64,000 bases of DNA, from positions 496,001-560,000 of the forward strand of contig JAJQJQ010000059.1 in the NCBI GenBank assembly GCA_028622995.1, given 5' to 3'. The first letter of the stretch is position 1, and each line of letters starts with the position of its first letter. This stretch comes from Panagrolaimus kolymaensis (lineage: Eukaryota; Nematoda; Chromadorea; Rhabditida; Panagrolaimidae). Shown one piece after another: positions 23,575 through 35,695 of the stretch. A program made the position numbers and the translations under genes. The notes beneath the pieces were generated by a model, which had not been told where the DNA came from, searched no databases, and worked only from the letters and a program-made list of their open reading frames with translations.

Positions 23575-24777
23575 TCATTTGTTTAGTCTTTCAGTTCGCC
23601 AACGGTTGAAAGGCGCAGCATCAATCTTTTTAACTTCCAATGGATCAGTTTTACAGGCAATCCATGCTGCGACCATCTTTCTTGTTTCTCGATCACTATG
23701 AAATTTAGCAAGTTCAAGTCGAATAGGAGCATTATCATTATTCAAGGTTTGAACTAATAATTGACGAGTGTAATCCTAAAAACAATATGGGTAATAATAA
23801 GAGTATGAACAAGTAAGTAAAATAAACATACGATGAAGCTTTGACTTTTGTATTCTCTTGCAATCTTGTAAAGTTCGACGGCAGCTTTGCGAGAATTCTT
23901 GATGCGATCAGTGGTGAGGAATTCAACCATCTTTTCAACAATTTCTGGATCATAAGAAGCGATAACCACTTGATTTTTCTTTGATCTTCTGGAGGTTTTT
24001 GATGTAAGCATGATATTGAAGACCGCAGATCGTGCTTGGAGGATAAGCTTCTTCACCTAAAACATGAATATCGTATAACCTTTGGACAACTATATCGAAA
24101 ATAAACATACCTTGAATTCTTGACCTTGGCATTCAATGATAACATCTTCTTTGTATTCTTTATCAACATAAGCAAGCAAGGTTTCTTTAGCACATGTTGC
24201 AAATCGATGAGATTCACCATTGAAGACAAAAATTCCAGCGTGTGATAACATCAAATGTTGACGTAGATCATCGACAAGAGGCGTTGGATCATAATAGATG
24301 TTCTTCCGAAGGCAAAAGGTATATTCAAAATCGTCAGATTTGGCTGAATGAACTAAAAAATGATAAACATTAAGCAACTGAGACAAGAATGGAAGAAAAC
24401 GACATACAAGCTGATGGTAGAGCTGTCCAACGATCATTTTGAAACAATTCCATTTCATATTTTTCCATTTCTGATAATGATCTTCTTAGTTGTTTGAATG
24501 TTCGAAGTTGAATCATTACAGCTCCACCAAATCTTGGATCATAGAGACGGACTTTCGGACTATAGTAATAAATACCATAGAATTCACTTCTTTTAGTCTT
24601 CTTGAAATCTTTGATGATCCATTGAGCATTGATGACGAGTTTACCCTGAAAAATGAGGAACATTAGTGAGAAAGAACTATGAAGAACCAATAGAAGAAAA
24701 TCTGAGGAATTAAAAGAACTTACATCTAATGTAGCCGGTAAAAGAATCAAAGAATTGTCTTTAGATGATTCACTCAT
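23575..24777 (-). CDS. BTB domain protein with MATH-like N terminus
   Basis: Five exons (24777-24724, 24645-24408, 24352-24111, 24056-23832, 23775-23575) encode 319 residues. The BTB/POZ fold spans about residues 165-260: DVIIECQGQEF, KKLILQARSAVF, then SYDPEIVEKMVEFL and AAVELYKIAREY, followed by the helical tail typical of BTB adaptors (RKMVAAWIA). Residues 20-100 begin WIIKDFKK and contain YYYSP, reminiscent of a MATH domain, but the match is weak. MATH-BTB proteins bring substrates to CUL3 ubiquitin ligases in nematodes; this role is inferred from family. An in-frame Met at 24792 would add five residues. Donors are mostly GTATG or GTAAG, and codon texture is less T/A-run-rich than in neighbours. 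Confidence 0.85.
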
Positions 24778-25252
24778 CTTTTGCGAAATCAAAAAGTTAA
24801 ATCAAACTTTAGCAACAGCAGCAAAAATAAAGAAGAGCTAACAACTTTTTTGAAAGCAAAAATGAAGGAAACAAACTTTTTTGGGTAAAGCTTTTTCGTT
24901 GTGTGATTGAGTGCCTCTAACAAGAAGAAGCCGCGTTGTTTGAAATTTATGCATTCATGCAACTTTTTTATGGTCATTTTTTCTGTGTTATTATTTGCTA
25001 TGAATGTTTTCAATTTTGTGATGATTGTTGTTTGGCTAATCTTTATCTCCATAGATTAAAGATATCGATGGTAAAGATTTACGTTAAAATTCTTGAAGTT
25101 TTTAACCTTATTTTTTTCTGACTCTTTTTTTTTTGTTGCGTCATTTACCGACTTTTTTTCAAGCAAATCAATTCACTAATTTTTTTTATCTTCTTTTATT
25201 TTGGGTTTGAGAAGTCAGTTTTATTTCATTTAGCAAAATATTGAAGGATTTA

Positions 25253-25405
25253 TCAACTTTTTTCTTCAAGATACAATATTTTTGTTATTCTTCTCTTTCC
25301 TTTTTCATCATCTTCTAATAATCGTTTCACTTTTTCATATCCTTCAAAACTACAATTTTCTTTGTACGGTCCCGTATAACATGGTTGAAGATAAATTTTT
25401 AATTT
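25253..25405 (-). other. Orphan coding-like fragment
   Basis: Fifty open codons with balanced composition (CYTGPYKENCSFEGYEKVKR, then Asp/Glu/Lys-rich) end in TGA. There is no Met and no acceptor in the right phase. It could be an exon of an unseen gene, a gene relic or chance; a frame of this length is not rare in this DNA. Confidence 0.2.
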
Positions 25406-27332
25406 TCAATCTTTTTTAATTTTAATTGCGTTTTCTTGGATGTGCTTGCTTTTCCAAAGGAAACACTATTTTATTTTTTATCAGAAGCGAGATAATTTTC
25501 TTGCCTCAATTTTTTTAAACTTTTTATGCCCATTCATGATGGATATTTGCACTAATAAACTGCAAAATATAAAAATATTTAAATAAAAAATTCAAAACAC
25601 AAATGAGACTCAAAAAATGGCAGATGTCGAACATAAAATTTAAGTTAATGTAAAAAACGCACAAAAAAATGTTAAATCGTTTTCTTTTAGCATTCTTTCT
25701 TTTAAAAATCAATAAAATTATCTTTTTATGACATTCTTTGAAATGCAAAAAAACAAGTTGACAACCGAGTTATTTTTGTGCGTCGCGCCTGCAACCAATT
25801 TTTGTTATACAAAAAAAACAAACGATAAAATAAAGTATGGTTGGTTCGTTTACTTTTTTATTTACTTTTTTTGTGGACATTGATTGCTGTAATTTTAAAA
25901 ATTTGATGCAGTGTTATTTTTGAATTTTTTATAATTATTTTTTACTTTTTATTTCAAAATGTTAAGAATAAAATACAATTTTGGATTTGCAAAACTAGTC
26001 AGTCTGAATTCTATCAATCGTCCAAAATTTTTAGAAAAAAAGTAATGAAAAGAGTTAAGAAAAAACAGGTACAGAAAGAAATAATATCCTTGTTGACGAG
26101 GACGTCAGCACTATAACATAAAATATGAATTTAAGATGAGCGTATAAAAATTTTAATGGACATGAAAATATTATTTAAAAAAGTAAAAAAAGACGATCAC
26201 TGTTAGATATTAAACGTTCGTCGAGTCATGTAAGCTAACAATAATTGTTGGTTTTTTTTGTGATCAAAAAAATGTTACAATATAGTTGAGTTTATCATTG
26301 AAGATAAATATTTTTTTATTTTCCTTTAATATTAATAAGAAGAAAAAATATTTAAATTCGTCGCTTTTGCTTTGATTAAAGCATTCATCTATTTTTTTTT
26401 TCATAAATGTTTTTAATATACTTGAAAAATATATAATTTTATTTAATTTTTATGTTCGTTAATGTGTTAGCAATTGATGAGAAATAAAAAACTTTTTGTA
26501 AACACATTATTTATTTTTCTAAAATTTTAAGTTCAAAGTGAGTGGATTTTTCTTTTGAATTACTTTTTTCAATGAATCCAAAAATTTGAACTCTTTTTTT
26601 CAAACTTTTTGTGAATTCTACCCCAAAAATTAAAACAAAATCAAACAAAAAAAATATTTAAAAATTAATATTCAAATATATTTTTAAAAAATGCATTAAA
26701 TTTTTATTTAATCTTTCTTTGCAAAATACTAAAAAAACAAAAAAACTTTGTGAACACATATATTTTTTTTCTCTTCATGGTGTCAGAGCCGCAGAAAAAA
26801 ATATGTTCGTTTTGGGTGTTCGTCTGTCGCTAAAGCAATGAAAAAAAGGCTGTTAGCGAGTTCGATGTTAAAAAATATCTCTCTTTGCATCTTTCGCGAA
26901 AGTCAAATGTTGTCTTTATTTTATAGCAAAGTTGCGCGCGTTTGTTTATTATTTCTTCTTCCAAAACAAAAACAAACAAGAAAAAAAAGAAGAGTAAAGC
27001 TATGTGTAATTTTTTTTCTTTATTTTTTCATTTTTCATTTCTTATTTTTTGTTAGTTTTTTTGAATATTTAAGATACCTATTTTTTAAATACATTTTTTT
27101 AACTTTTAAAAAACTGAATTTAAAGATTAAATATAAATTTGCTATCATTCATTAAAAATTTATTTATTTTGAGTTTGAGTTTAAGCAATTTTTAAGTGTG
27201 TTCAAGGAAAACCAGTATTATCCATCAACAAAAATTGATTTGCCATTATTTTTGCAGATGAATAATACGATATTATGGAAATAAAAACTCAAAACATATG
27301 GCTCATATCTCTATAAAGGAAGGAAAAAAAAT

Positions 27333-27505
27333 GATAGAAGTTGAACGAAAGTAAAAAAGAGTCTTAAAAAAATAAAAGCATCAAAAATTATGAAAACTCT
27401 AAAAATTATCAATCTAACATTTTATCTTCTCTTTTTTTGATACTCAAAAAACTATCTTTTTTAAATTTATTTTTTAATTGAGTTTTTGCAGACAATTTCC
27501 AATTT
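27333..27505 (+). repeat. Dispersed direct repeat A, copy 1
   Basis: Starts GATAGAAGTTGAACGAAAGT and ends near TTTTTGCAGACAATTT. It aligns by eye with 28246-28390 over most of its length, with small gaps and substitutions. Confidence 0.7.
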
Positions 27506-27664
27506 GATTGTTTTACAATAATTGTGCTCTAAAATTACAATGTCATCAATTTTCTGATAAAAAAATTCTAAAATTTTCTAAAATCTATTAAATTTAAAAA
27601 AGAAAACAAGGAACACTGCGAGTGCAAAATTAATAATATTTTTAAAGGAAATTTTCAAACAAAA

Positions 27665-27765
27665 AGTTTAGTCGTTAGTTTTGTTTTCACCTTTCGTTCG
27701 TTTACAAATAAATCTTTGTCATTGACTTTTCTACCACAATAAAACTTTGATAACCTTGGTTGTTG
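27665..27765 (+). repeat. Dispersed repeat B, copy 1
   Basis: The order of AAAGTTTA, TGTTTTCA, GTTCGTTTACAAATA and TTTCTACCA segments matches 33060-33165, diverged. Confidence 0.5.
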
Positions 27766-28245
27766 TGCTGAGAACGCGATCGAATTTTTTTTATATGTCT
27801 AAAAAAGAGCAAAAGTAAAAAAAAGTTTGATGGATTCGTTTTCATTCATTATTTTAGTTAACCCAAAATCGCATTTTTTAGTTATTATTTTCTTCTTCTC
27901 TTCAAAGCAGTGTATTTTTTTGAATTTTTGAATTATTTTTTTACTAATTTTTAAAAAAATAAACAAATATTTTTTGCTAAACTAAAATTAGTCCAAATTT
28001 TTACAAGATTACTTACAATGAAAAAACGTTCCCCACACTTTCCTCCACACAATAATTTCACAAACAACGACCACTACAACTCATTGTGTTCAGCCTGAAA
28101 ATACATCAGAAATATATATTCCTAATGATACTATTAACATGAATAAATGATTAAAAAAGTCTTCGCAGAACGTTCGAATATTTAGATAATCAAAATATTT
28201 AAACAACTACTGGCTCAAAGTTGCAAAATGGCAAGGAAAATATTT

Positions 28246-28390
28246 GATAGAAGATGAACGAAAGTAAAAAAGAAAGTTTTAAAAAAAATAAAAGCATCAA
28301 AAATTCTGAAAACCCTAAAAACTATCTAACCTTTTATCATTTTTTTTATAAATTAATTTTTTCAATTGAGTTTTTCCAGACAATTTTGCA
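28246..28390 (+). repeat. Dispersed direct repeat A, copy 2
   Basis: Starts GATAGAAGATGAACGAAAGT and carries AAAATAAAAGCATCAAAAAT and TTGAGTTTTTCCAGACAATT, paralleling 27333-27505 about 900 bases away. Confidence 0.7.
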
Positions 28391-30295
28391 ACTGTTCCTT
28401 TTCGAATTATGAAATGATATTTTTTTGCGTTCGATGATTAGCAAATAAATGTATGAAACCACAAAGATTCTTTTACTATAATAATTTTAAAAAAATTATG
28501 CAAACAAATTTATTCTTTTTTTTTCTTTTTTTCTGTATGATTAATTATTTTTTTGGTTTTAATTTAATTAAAATTTTTTATGATTGTTCAATTTGAAGCC
28601 ATATTAGCGATTTTTTTCAACAATATTTCAAAAAGTTTTCGTTTTTGTTTAAAATATTTAGGATTTTATCTCTTAATCCTTTTTAAATTTTAGTTGTTTA
28701 TAATCTATCCTACCATTTCCAAAACTAAATTTACAGATTTGTAGCGACTATCGTTACGGAGAGTTTTGGTTATGGTTACAATAAAACAAAATTGAAAAAA
28801 ATGTAAATAAAATATTTAAAAAAATTATTTATAAAAAAGTTTCCTTAATTGTTGGTAGAAACTAAAGCAGCGACATAATTCTGTGAAACGTGAAAATCAA
28901 TTAATTTTATTTATAAAAAATTCTTCTCTCAAAAATCATTTAACGTTACTTTTTTAGTTTACGAATCAATAAAAGGTTTATCAAGGACGAAGCTCTCTTT
29001 CGCAAAGAGTTTACTGACGTCTTTTTTAGTGTGCGTTTGAAATCAATTTTTTGGTTTAAAAAGAGTTTTTAAAAAAGTTTGATGGGGCAATTTTTATGAA
29101 AGAAAATTTTCTGAACTTATCCTTTCCGTGTTCTTTTGGTTCCATCTTTTTTCTTTGCAGCTATAGTTTTGAATATTTCAAAGAAATAAAATTATTTTAT
29201 TTTTTTCATTAAAAAATGAATTATACCAAAAAATTTTCGGCAATTTTTAACTTGGTAATTAATGCATTGACGTTCTGTCATATGTCAAATCTATTTTTTT
29301 AATGGAGCGAAAAAAAAATAAAAACAAAAATACAAAAAATATTTTATGGAAACATGACAAAAATGATGTTAAAAATAAATACATATTCGATTAACGAAGG
29401 CGTAAAAATTCAAAGGTGTGCATGAGGAAGAAAGAAAAATGTTAATTTTGTTTATATTAATTCATTCCTATATTTTATGCCATTTCGAAAAAGTGATTTA
29501 TTTTGTATAAAAAAATCATTTCAATACTTTTATTTTCCTAATTCAAATTTTTCATGTTTGTTTTTTTTGTTTTAAACCAATCAATTTACATCATTGATCA
29601 CATAATTTTATTTAGCTTTTTGCAACAAAAGCAATAATCATTCAAAAAAAGTTTTGATGATTTGCTTTGATCGTTTGTTGGCGGGCAAATCAAAAAAAAA
29701 TAAATTTGTCAATATCAACTTTCTTTCTTTTTTTTAAATCCAACAGTTGCTTAGCTTTGGCGTGGGGCAATTAATTTTTTTAAGATTAAGAATAAGTAAA
29801 AAGGTTTTGTTGTTATTTTCCTGGAACAACAATTTTTTTACTTTTTTTCATCCACAAATGCTTTTATAAAATTTGTTTATTTTTTGAATTTTTGAAGCAA
29901 TATTTTTTTTATAAATAAAAAATAGATAAATATTAGAAGTATAATATAGCATTTTGCTTTTTTTGCAAGCGTAATCATTTATATTCACAGAATTTTTTAA
30001 TTCCCCTCCCTTTTTTATCTGTCATTTTAAACCGAGTATTCAAGGAACCCTAAACGATTAAATAAGTTATATTAAATGAATAAATAAAGGATAATAACAA
30101 TATTAAGAAAGAAAATTAGTTATAGAATCATATTCGCCAAAAAAGTGTATTTACACTGACAGACTAAAAATTTTTCTAACAAAGAGTGAATGAAAAATTT
30201 GGTAAGTACTGTACATAAATTAATTTCATATGAAAAATATATTATGGATAATAAAATCTTTATTCATAAATTTTAAGTAATACTAGGCGCTACGC

Positions 30296-30313
30296 GGGCC
30301 TCCGGCCCGCTAT
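30296..30313. other. GC-rich perfect hairpin
   Basis: GCGGGCC, a TCC loop and GGCCCGC form a 7-bp all-GC stem inside DNA that is otherwise about 80% AT. It is flanked by GGCGCTAC and TATGAAAC. On the minus strand it lies about 100 bases past the stop of the small ORF at 30411-30563. It is not followed by a T run, so it is not a textbook intrinsic terminator. Confidence 0.7.
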
Positions 30314-30410
30314 GAAACTTGTTTTACGCAAATTATTATGAAAATTTTGACATTAATTATTTGATTCCTTACTCTGGAAAATAAGACTATCATTTCAGCA
30401 ACATCCAAGG

Positions 30411-30563
30411 CTAATTTACTTCTTTAATGCCTTCTAAACTTGTTCTAAATTGCCCTAACAATTCCCATAACATACTAATCAATTGCAAATGATCCTTGGG
30501 ATCTAAAATCCTCATCTCATGTTGCTCAAAAAGTTTCCTTAACATTTTCCCTATAATATGCAT
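30411..30563 (-). other. Small ORF of foreign or transposon appearance
   Basis: ATG at 30563 opens 50 codons rich in Leu, Met and charged residues (KLFEQHEMRILDPKDHLQ; MLWELLGQF). Its ATG overlaps the TAA of an upstream frame (TAATG), as in bacterial translational coupling. The local sequence lacks the homopolymer runs seen elsewhere. I do not recognise the protein. Fifty codons alone is not significant here; the composition shift and the nearby GC hairpin are what make it notable. Confidence 0.25.
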
Positions 30564-31423
30564 TAACTATGAACGATTTCCTTACATTCTATAGATTTAG
30601 ATCCTTTGGGTATAATGGGATCCTTCTGTGTATTTGGATCCTATGGCATCTTTGGGTAACACTCAAAACAAACGACCACTCATCACCGCTTCATTTTTGT
30701 GAAATGCAAGCGCGTTTTCTTTCCTTGCGCATTCATTCTTTTTTAATGCAAATTTTGTCATTTATCTTTCAATTTTCCCATGAATCATTTCCGAGCGCGA
30801 AAAAACGAACGCACAATGAAAATTACTGGGTAGGATATCTGCAAACTAAAATTATTTGCAACCTTTGAATCAGAAATTGCATTATTAATTTATTTTGTCA
30901 GAAGCAACGAAGCATTGGGGAGTTTCAACAAAGATTTTGTTGGAATCCAAAACAACTTTTTCTGAATCTTAATTAAAATGATAACCTGTACGTGATAGCG
31001 TGCTTCTATTTTTTTTAAATTTAGCCACCTTTCCCCGTTGTGGTGAAGAAATAATTTAATTCTATTAAATTTTTGTTTGAATCAATTACAAATAAAAGTG
31101 GAATAAATGATTATTTTAAAAATTTTTTGTCACTTTAATAGAAACTCTCTTTTTTTACTTTGTTGTATTGTAAAAACTTTTATAAATAAAACACAAAAAA
31201 GTGAAACAAAATAAAAGATTAAAAATATTCAAAAAAAATCTTAATTAAAATATTCCTTTTTCAACCATACTGAAGAAGGAAAATTTCAACAAAAATTGTT
31301 AGTTAGAAAACTTTATTTTTTTCATAAAAAATCATGTTTTGATGAATCACTTTCTTATTGCTCGGTTTTAGCATTTTCAAATGAAAAGAAGAAAAAAACT
31401 CTGCTGACACTACTGATTTAACA

Positions 31424-31567
31424 ATGAAAGCAAAAAATTTTTTTTTATTTTTATCGATTAAAGCTTTTCATCCCTTTAAAGCAAATGTGGAAAATTTTCT
31501 TCAAACATGGGAACCTCAAGCTGCAAAACCAAAATTTTATTTTAGTGAAACAGTTTCTTATCCTTGA
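31424..31567 (+). other. Possible 47-residue secreted peptide ORF
   Basis: ATG at 31424 opens MKAKNFFLFLS, a short signal-like start, then a polar segment with coding-like composition (FLQTWEPQAAKPKF) before TGA. No homology is recognised. Chance ORFs of this size occur in this DNA, so confidence is low. Confidence 0.25.
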
Positions 31568-33059
31568 TTTTTTATATTCTTCTAAAATACATACAATTCA
31601 TCTATATATTTTTTTTAATTTTTGATGGTCCTTTCCTCCCATTCATATTTCTTATTATGTAATAATTTTTCACTTTGATGTGCGACAATAAAAACCCTTA
31701 TTCAAATATTTTTTTCAATACCTTTCATTTGATTCATGATATTTTTGTTTAAACCTAACTTTTTTTATGACTGACCACAAATTTAAAATTTATTTTTTCT
31801 GTGCCTTTCCTAATCAGGATAATATTCTTTTATTTCCCATTTTTATTTAACTGTCATAATTTTTGTAGGTTTATCTTTGCATTTTATTTCTTTTTCCGAA
31901 ATGGAACCATGTATTAGAAAAAAACTTATATTCTTTTAATTTAATGGATATTATTTCGTCTAAATTACTCACTCATACAATTCCATCTCGTTTCCGGCAT
32001 CTGAAGCCCATTTTTTTTTTGTAAACAAAAAGAGAAATAAAAAATGAAAAAAAAACTAACTTTGAAATATTCAAAACAAAAATACCAACCAAATTTTAGT
32101 ATTAGTTTGTTTGTTTGAAACTTCAAAAAATTTACGAAGAAAAAAATCTCGTCGCTTTTTGTTTCTCTTTGTAAAAGAAACTGAAACAAATTTTTTCCAT
32201 TTTTTTTTCTCCATATTCCGTCCAACACAAAGGCAAGATAAATAATAAAAGTTTTAGTTGAAAAAAAATGTTATTTTTATTAACTCTGCAGCATGAAAAT
32301 TGAAAGTTTTTGTCCTGATTGATAAATAAATATGTTTGAAAAAAAGGGATTCTAAAACAAAACAAAAAAAAACGCAGCAGAAGAAAAAACTCGTTGATAT
32401 TTTTTAAAAGACAAGCATTGACCCAATTTAATTAATTGCGCAAATTCAATTATTTTTAGATTTATTAAAAAAAGTCTAAAAAATTTTTCGGCCATTGTGA
32501 TTTTTTTTACTATATTTTTTCTTGGACAAAAACCACTACCTTTTTTTATTATTTGACGCATCTTTTTTTTAAATTTTTTAATAATCATTTTTTCTTCTTT
32601 TTTTGTTCAAAATTTTTTTATTTTCAATCATTATTTGATCATCGGCAAATTTTTTTTAGCCATGTGCAATTGTTCTGGAGGAACATATTAAAAAAAAGAT
32701 ATAGAATACAATAGTAAAAAATAAATTTAAAAAATATTGGCATTTGCGATAAAAATAATAACTGCTACAAATATATTGAAAATCCATTTTTCTCTCATTA
32801 TCATTCCTTATTTCTTAGAATTATAAGAATGAAATATTTGGTGGACATAAAGGAAAAAAATGAAAAAATAAAATTAAAGTATCGCGAAGTCAATCAATTT
32901 ATTTTTAATTCATGGTTATTGAGGAAAATGAAACAAAATTATTATTTTTGGTAAAATAAATATAATAAATTACCGTCGTGAACAAACTAAAATGAAAGCC
33001 AAAGAAACTCTTCAAATGCAAAATTTATAAATTATAATCGTTTTGAAAGGAAATCTAAA

Positions 33060-33165
33060 AAAAAGTTTACTGGTTTATGTTTGTTTTCATCGTTGTTTGT
33101 TCGTTTTACAAATAGGTTTATGTCAATTACACTTTTTTTTCTACCAAAATAATGTAAGGGCTAAG
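33060..33165 (+). repeat. Dispersed repeat B, copy 2
   Basis: Diverged match to 27665-27765, sharing the TGTTTTCA, TTCGTTTTACAAATA, GTCAATTACA and TTTCTACCA blocks in order. Confidence 0.5.
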
Positions 33166-33300
33166 CAGCGCGCTAACCTATTTATTCTCTTTCGTTAAAT
33201 TAATATACAAGGAAAAGGTTAGGGTATATCATCCATCGCGCGCAAATACTACCCAATTTATTTCTTAATAATATTGGTAATGGCGCCTTAAAAATAAAAA

Positions 33301-33580
33301 AGTGGAGCTTCGAATATTGTTACAACAACTGCTCATGAAACTTCAAAAGGTATTGGGCAACAATGTATTAATGAAACAGGAATGAAACTGCATAAAGTTT
33401 TTACTAGAGCATATAAAGGTGGTTCAAATTTTATATAAAAAAAAGTAAGTAGCTGTGCCAATTGGAGAAGCATCAGTAAATACAGGAGAAGCAGCGTATA
33501 AAAGTGCTGAAAATATTCATGCCAAATGTGAAACCATTGTGAATGATATTAGTAAGTGTGCAAAGAGATATTTAAATTGA
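33301..33580 (+). pseudogene. Helical, Ala/Thr-rich gene fragment, unknown
   Basis: Two open segments, 33301-33404 and from about 33436 to the TGA at 33578-33580, join in one frame if a 31-base GTTCAA...GTAG stretch is an intron. They read like one amphipathic Ala/Thr/Glu-rich helix (TTTAHETSKGIGQQ; GEASVNTGEAAYKSAENIHA), vaguely like LEA-type proteins. The frame is closed upstream by stops and has no start codon, so it looks like the remains of a gene or an internal exon pair. The choline kinase gene ends on the other strand just beyond. Confidence 0.35.
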
Positions 33581-33611
33581 ATGATAATAGCTGGATATCA
33601 TTTATTTTATT

Positions 33612-35206
33612 TTATAAATTTTCAAATAAATATTTTTGATTGAAATAAATTCCAAATCTTTCAATTGCTAATCCAAATGCATCAAAGGTTGATGGATGAT
33701 TTAAAACATGATTAATCATATATCCACCCCAATAAAATGGGCTAATTGGTATAAATGTCATAGTTTCCTGAAAAAAAGAAAAAAAATTATTCGAGCTTAA
33801 AATAGAAAAACTTTGCTTGCGTTTTTCGAAAAATTTTAAGTGTTCAGAAAATCCGCAGAGTTTCATTCCCGAAATAAATTTATTTGCGGCGAAATAAAAT
33901 CTTTTTTTCCTTACTTTCAATAATTTTTCAGCCTCAAATTTTTTTTCTTCTTCATTCATATTTGGATTCCATTCTTCGATGTATGCAATCATAAATTCTA
34001 ACATATGTTCTTTACTCGCCAGCTTTTTAATATTTGTATACGGCGCTTTTAGAGCGCTGTAATCACAAGCGTATCTTGAAAAATGATCAGCCAAATCAAA
34101 GCCCCTTGGATTATAAGTAGCAAATTCAAAATCAATGAACATTAATTTGGGTTTAAAATTTTCGGCCATTTCCGTGGGCTTTGGATTGGCATGATCAAGT
34201 AAAATATTTCCACCATTTAAATCATTGTGACAAAAAACTATATTTTGATTAAGTTTTGGAAGTTTGCTTCGAATAAATTCTATTTCATTTTTAATTAATT
34301 CCAAAGTAAGCTTTTTTGGCGCATGAGAGTGATACCATTCAGGAATGTCGAAAAATTCAGGACAAAGGGGATTTGTTGATAGTTTTAAAAACCAACTAAA
34401 AAAATAAAAATTTATTTAGAAATAAAATTGGTTTCTATTATTTCAAAGTTTTATAATTTAAAAAAATCGGTAAAATATTTACTCATCTATGAAATCCATA
34501 AAATTAGATAATTTACAAATGGGAATATTGAGTTTATGAATTCTAGCAAAATTTCTTGCAATTTCTTTTGAAATTGGTAAAATTCCTGCTTCTTCTATTG
34601 TTATTGGTCTTCCCTAAAATCCAAAAGAATTTTTAACAAAAATTGTACCATAAAAGAATCAAGGAAAAATTACACAAATATATTCTTCCATTCTTGCTTC
34701 ATTTAAAATTCCATAAAGTTTTGGTCCTAAATTATTTTGATCTAAAATTTGGGTGATTACTGTTTCAGCCACAATACTTTTATCTGGAACACAATAAATT
34801 CTTAATACAATTTTAGTTGGTTCATCTTTTTTGATTGGTTTGAAGGTGGATGGCAAGGAGCATAAAATTATGTTATTTATTGTTCCGCCACTGAAAATAT
34901 AAATTAAGAAATATAAAATAAAAAATTATTTTATGAAATCCAAATACAAATTGTTTTATGGAGCTTCATGCCTTTGGAGATTCACTTACCATAATTTTTC
35001 AACAGCAATATCTTCAATTTTAGCTTTGGCCCAGATGCCTCCTAAGTAACTGGAACAATAATAATGAAGAGTTTCTCGAAAATTAAAGTCTTGTTCATCA
35101 TGAGTTTTCAGCCATTCCCGAAGATTCCTGGAAATATTGGTTTAATAAAATAAAATATAAAAAAAAATAATAAATAAAAAACTAACACAATTTTATTTTC
35201 AGACAT
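33612..35206 (-). CDS. Choline kinase
   Basis: Six exons (35206-35187, 35127-34990, 34890-34674, 34613-34483, 34395-33915, 33767-33612) encode 380 residues. Choline kinase phosphorylates choline with ATP, the first step of the CDP-choline route to phosphatidylcholine, in the cytosol. The Brenner phosphotransferase motif FCHNDLNGGNIL (residues 224-235) and the choline kinase motif IDFEFATYNPRGFDLADHF (256-274) are intact, and the C-terminal FYWGGY..FGIYFNQKY fits the family. The tiny first exon codes MSENKIV and is supported by exact phase with the next exon. The intron at 33914-33768 has strong GTAAGG and TTTTTTTCAG signals, is 147 bases long and contains no stop, so retention would add 49 residues in frame. 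Which C. elegans-type cka or ckb gene it matches cannot be decided. Confidence 0.92.
33768..33914 (-). other. Open-frame intron in choline kinase gene
   Basis: The donor GTAAGG and a long pyrimidine tract before CAG mark an intron of exactly 49 codons without a stop in the host frame. The residues it would encode (RKKRFYFAANKF and onward) have no counterpart in the family as I know it, so splicing is the default. Confidence 0.7.
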
Positions 35207-35695
35207 TTATTAAATTACGAGAAACTTTTTTTAAACAAATGAGAATAGTAAACATTGCAAGTTTGGGATAAATCAATTTCATGAATGAACAAAAGAATAA
35301 TCATTTGACTTTTTTTTTCTTCGTTTTTGATTTATTGATTCCAAATGAAAAAATAAATCAATCAATTTTTATTTTTTTGCGTGCACCAACTTCCAAAGAC
35401 ATCATTTATTTGGGCAGCGTAAAATTATCATTTTTTCTATTTTACGAGAATTAACGAAAATCTTTTATTTAGTTTTTTTTCTTCACAAAACCTTTCGAAA
35501 AATGAGAAAGGATATTTTTAATTTCCGCGAAAAAAAATGTATCATCCAAAAAAGAGGAAACCAAACTAAAGTTCTTTTTTTGATCTGTGATATGTGAAAC
35601 TTTGTTATTTCTTTTTTTATTCTTTGAAAAAATAAAGCACAAACAACACACAGACAACATAAATAATATTTTTTTAACACAAAATAGCTTTAAAA

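Larger units (their letters stand above)
24793..30290. other. Gene-poor region with dispersed repeats
   Basis: About 5.5 kb of homopolymer-rich AT DNA. It holds one repeat pair (27333/28246), one copy of another (27665) and scattered AATATTCAAAAA-type motifs. A minus frame at 25253-25405 is open for 50 codons and has a coding-like mix of residues (CYTGPYKENC), but no start or splice context. I see no complete gene. Confidence 0.5.
30700..33300. other. Intergenic, mostly empty
   Basis: AT-rich with long A/T runs. It contains the small ORF at 31424-31567 and repeat B copy 2 near 33060. The frames at 31965-32588 are Phe/Lys-rich and look like chance. Confidence 0.5.

Noticed and set aside
25959..26045. 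28-residue plus-strand ORF starting MLRIKYNFGF
   Set aside because: Looks like a mitochondrial leader, but its length is expected by chance and no following exon was found.
30240..30700. Helitron 3' end at the GC hairpin
   Set aside because: A Helitron needs a hairpin followed closely by CTRR at the insertion point; the hairpin here is followed by TATG and no 5' TC end was seen.
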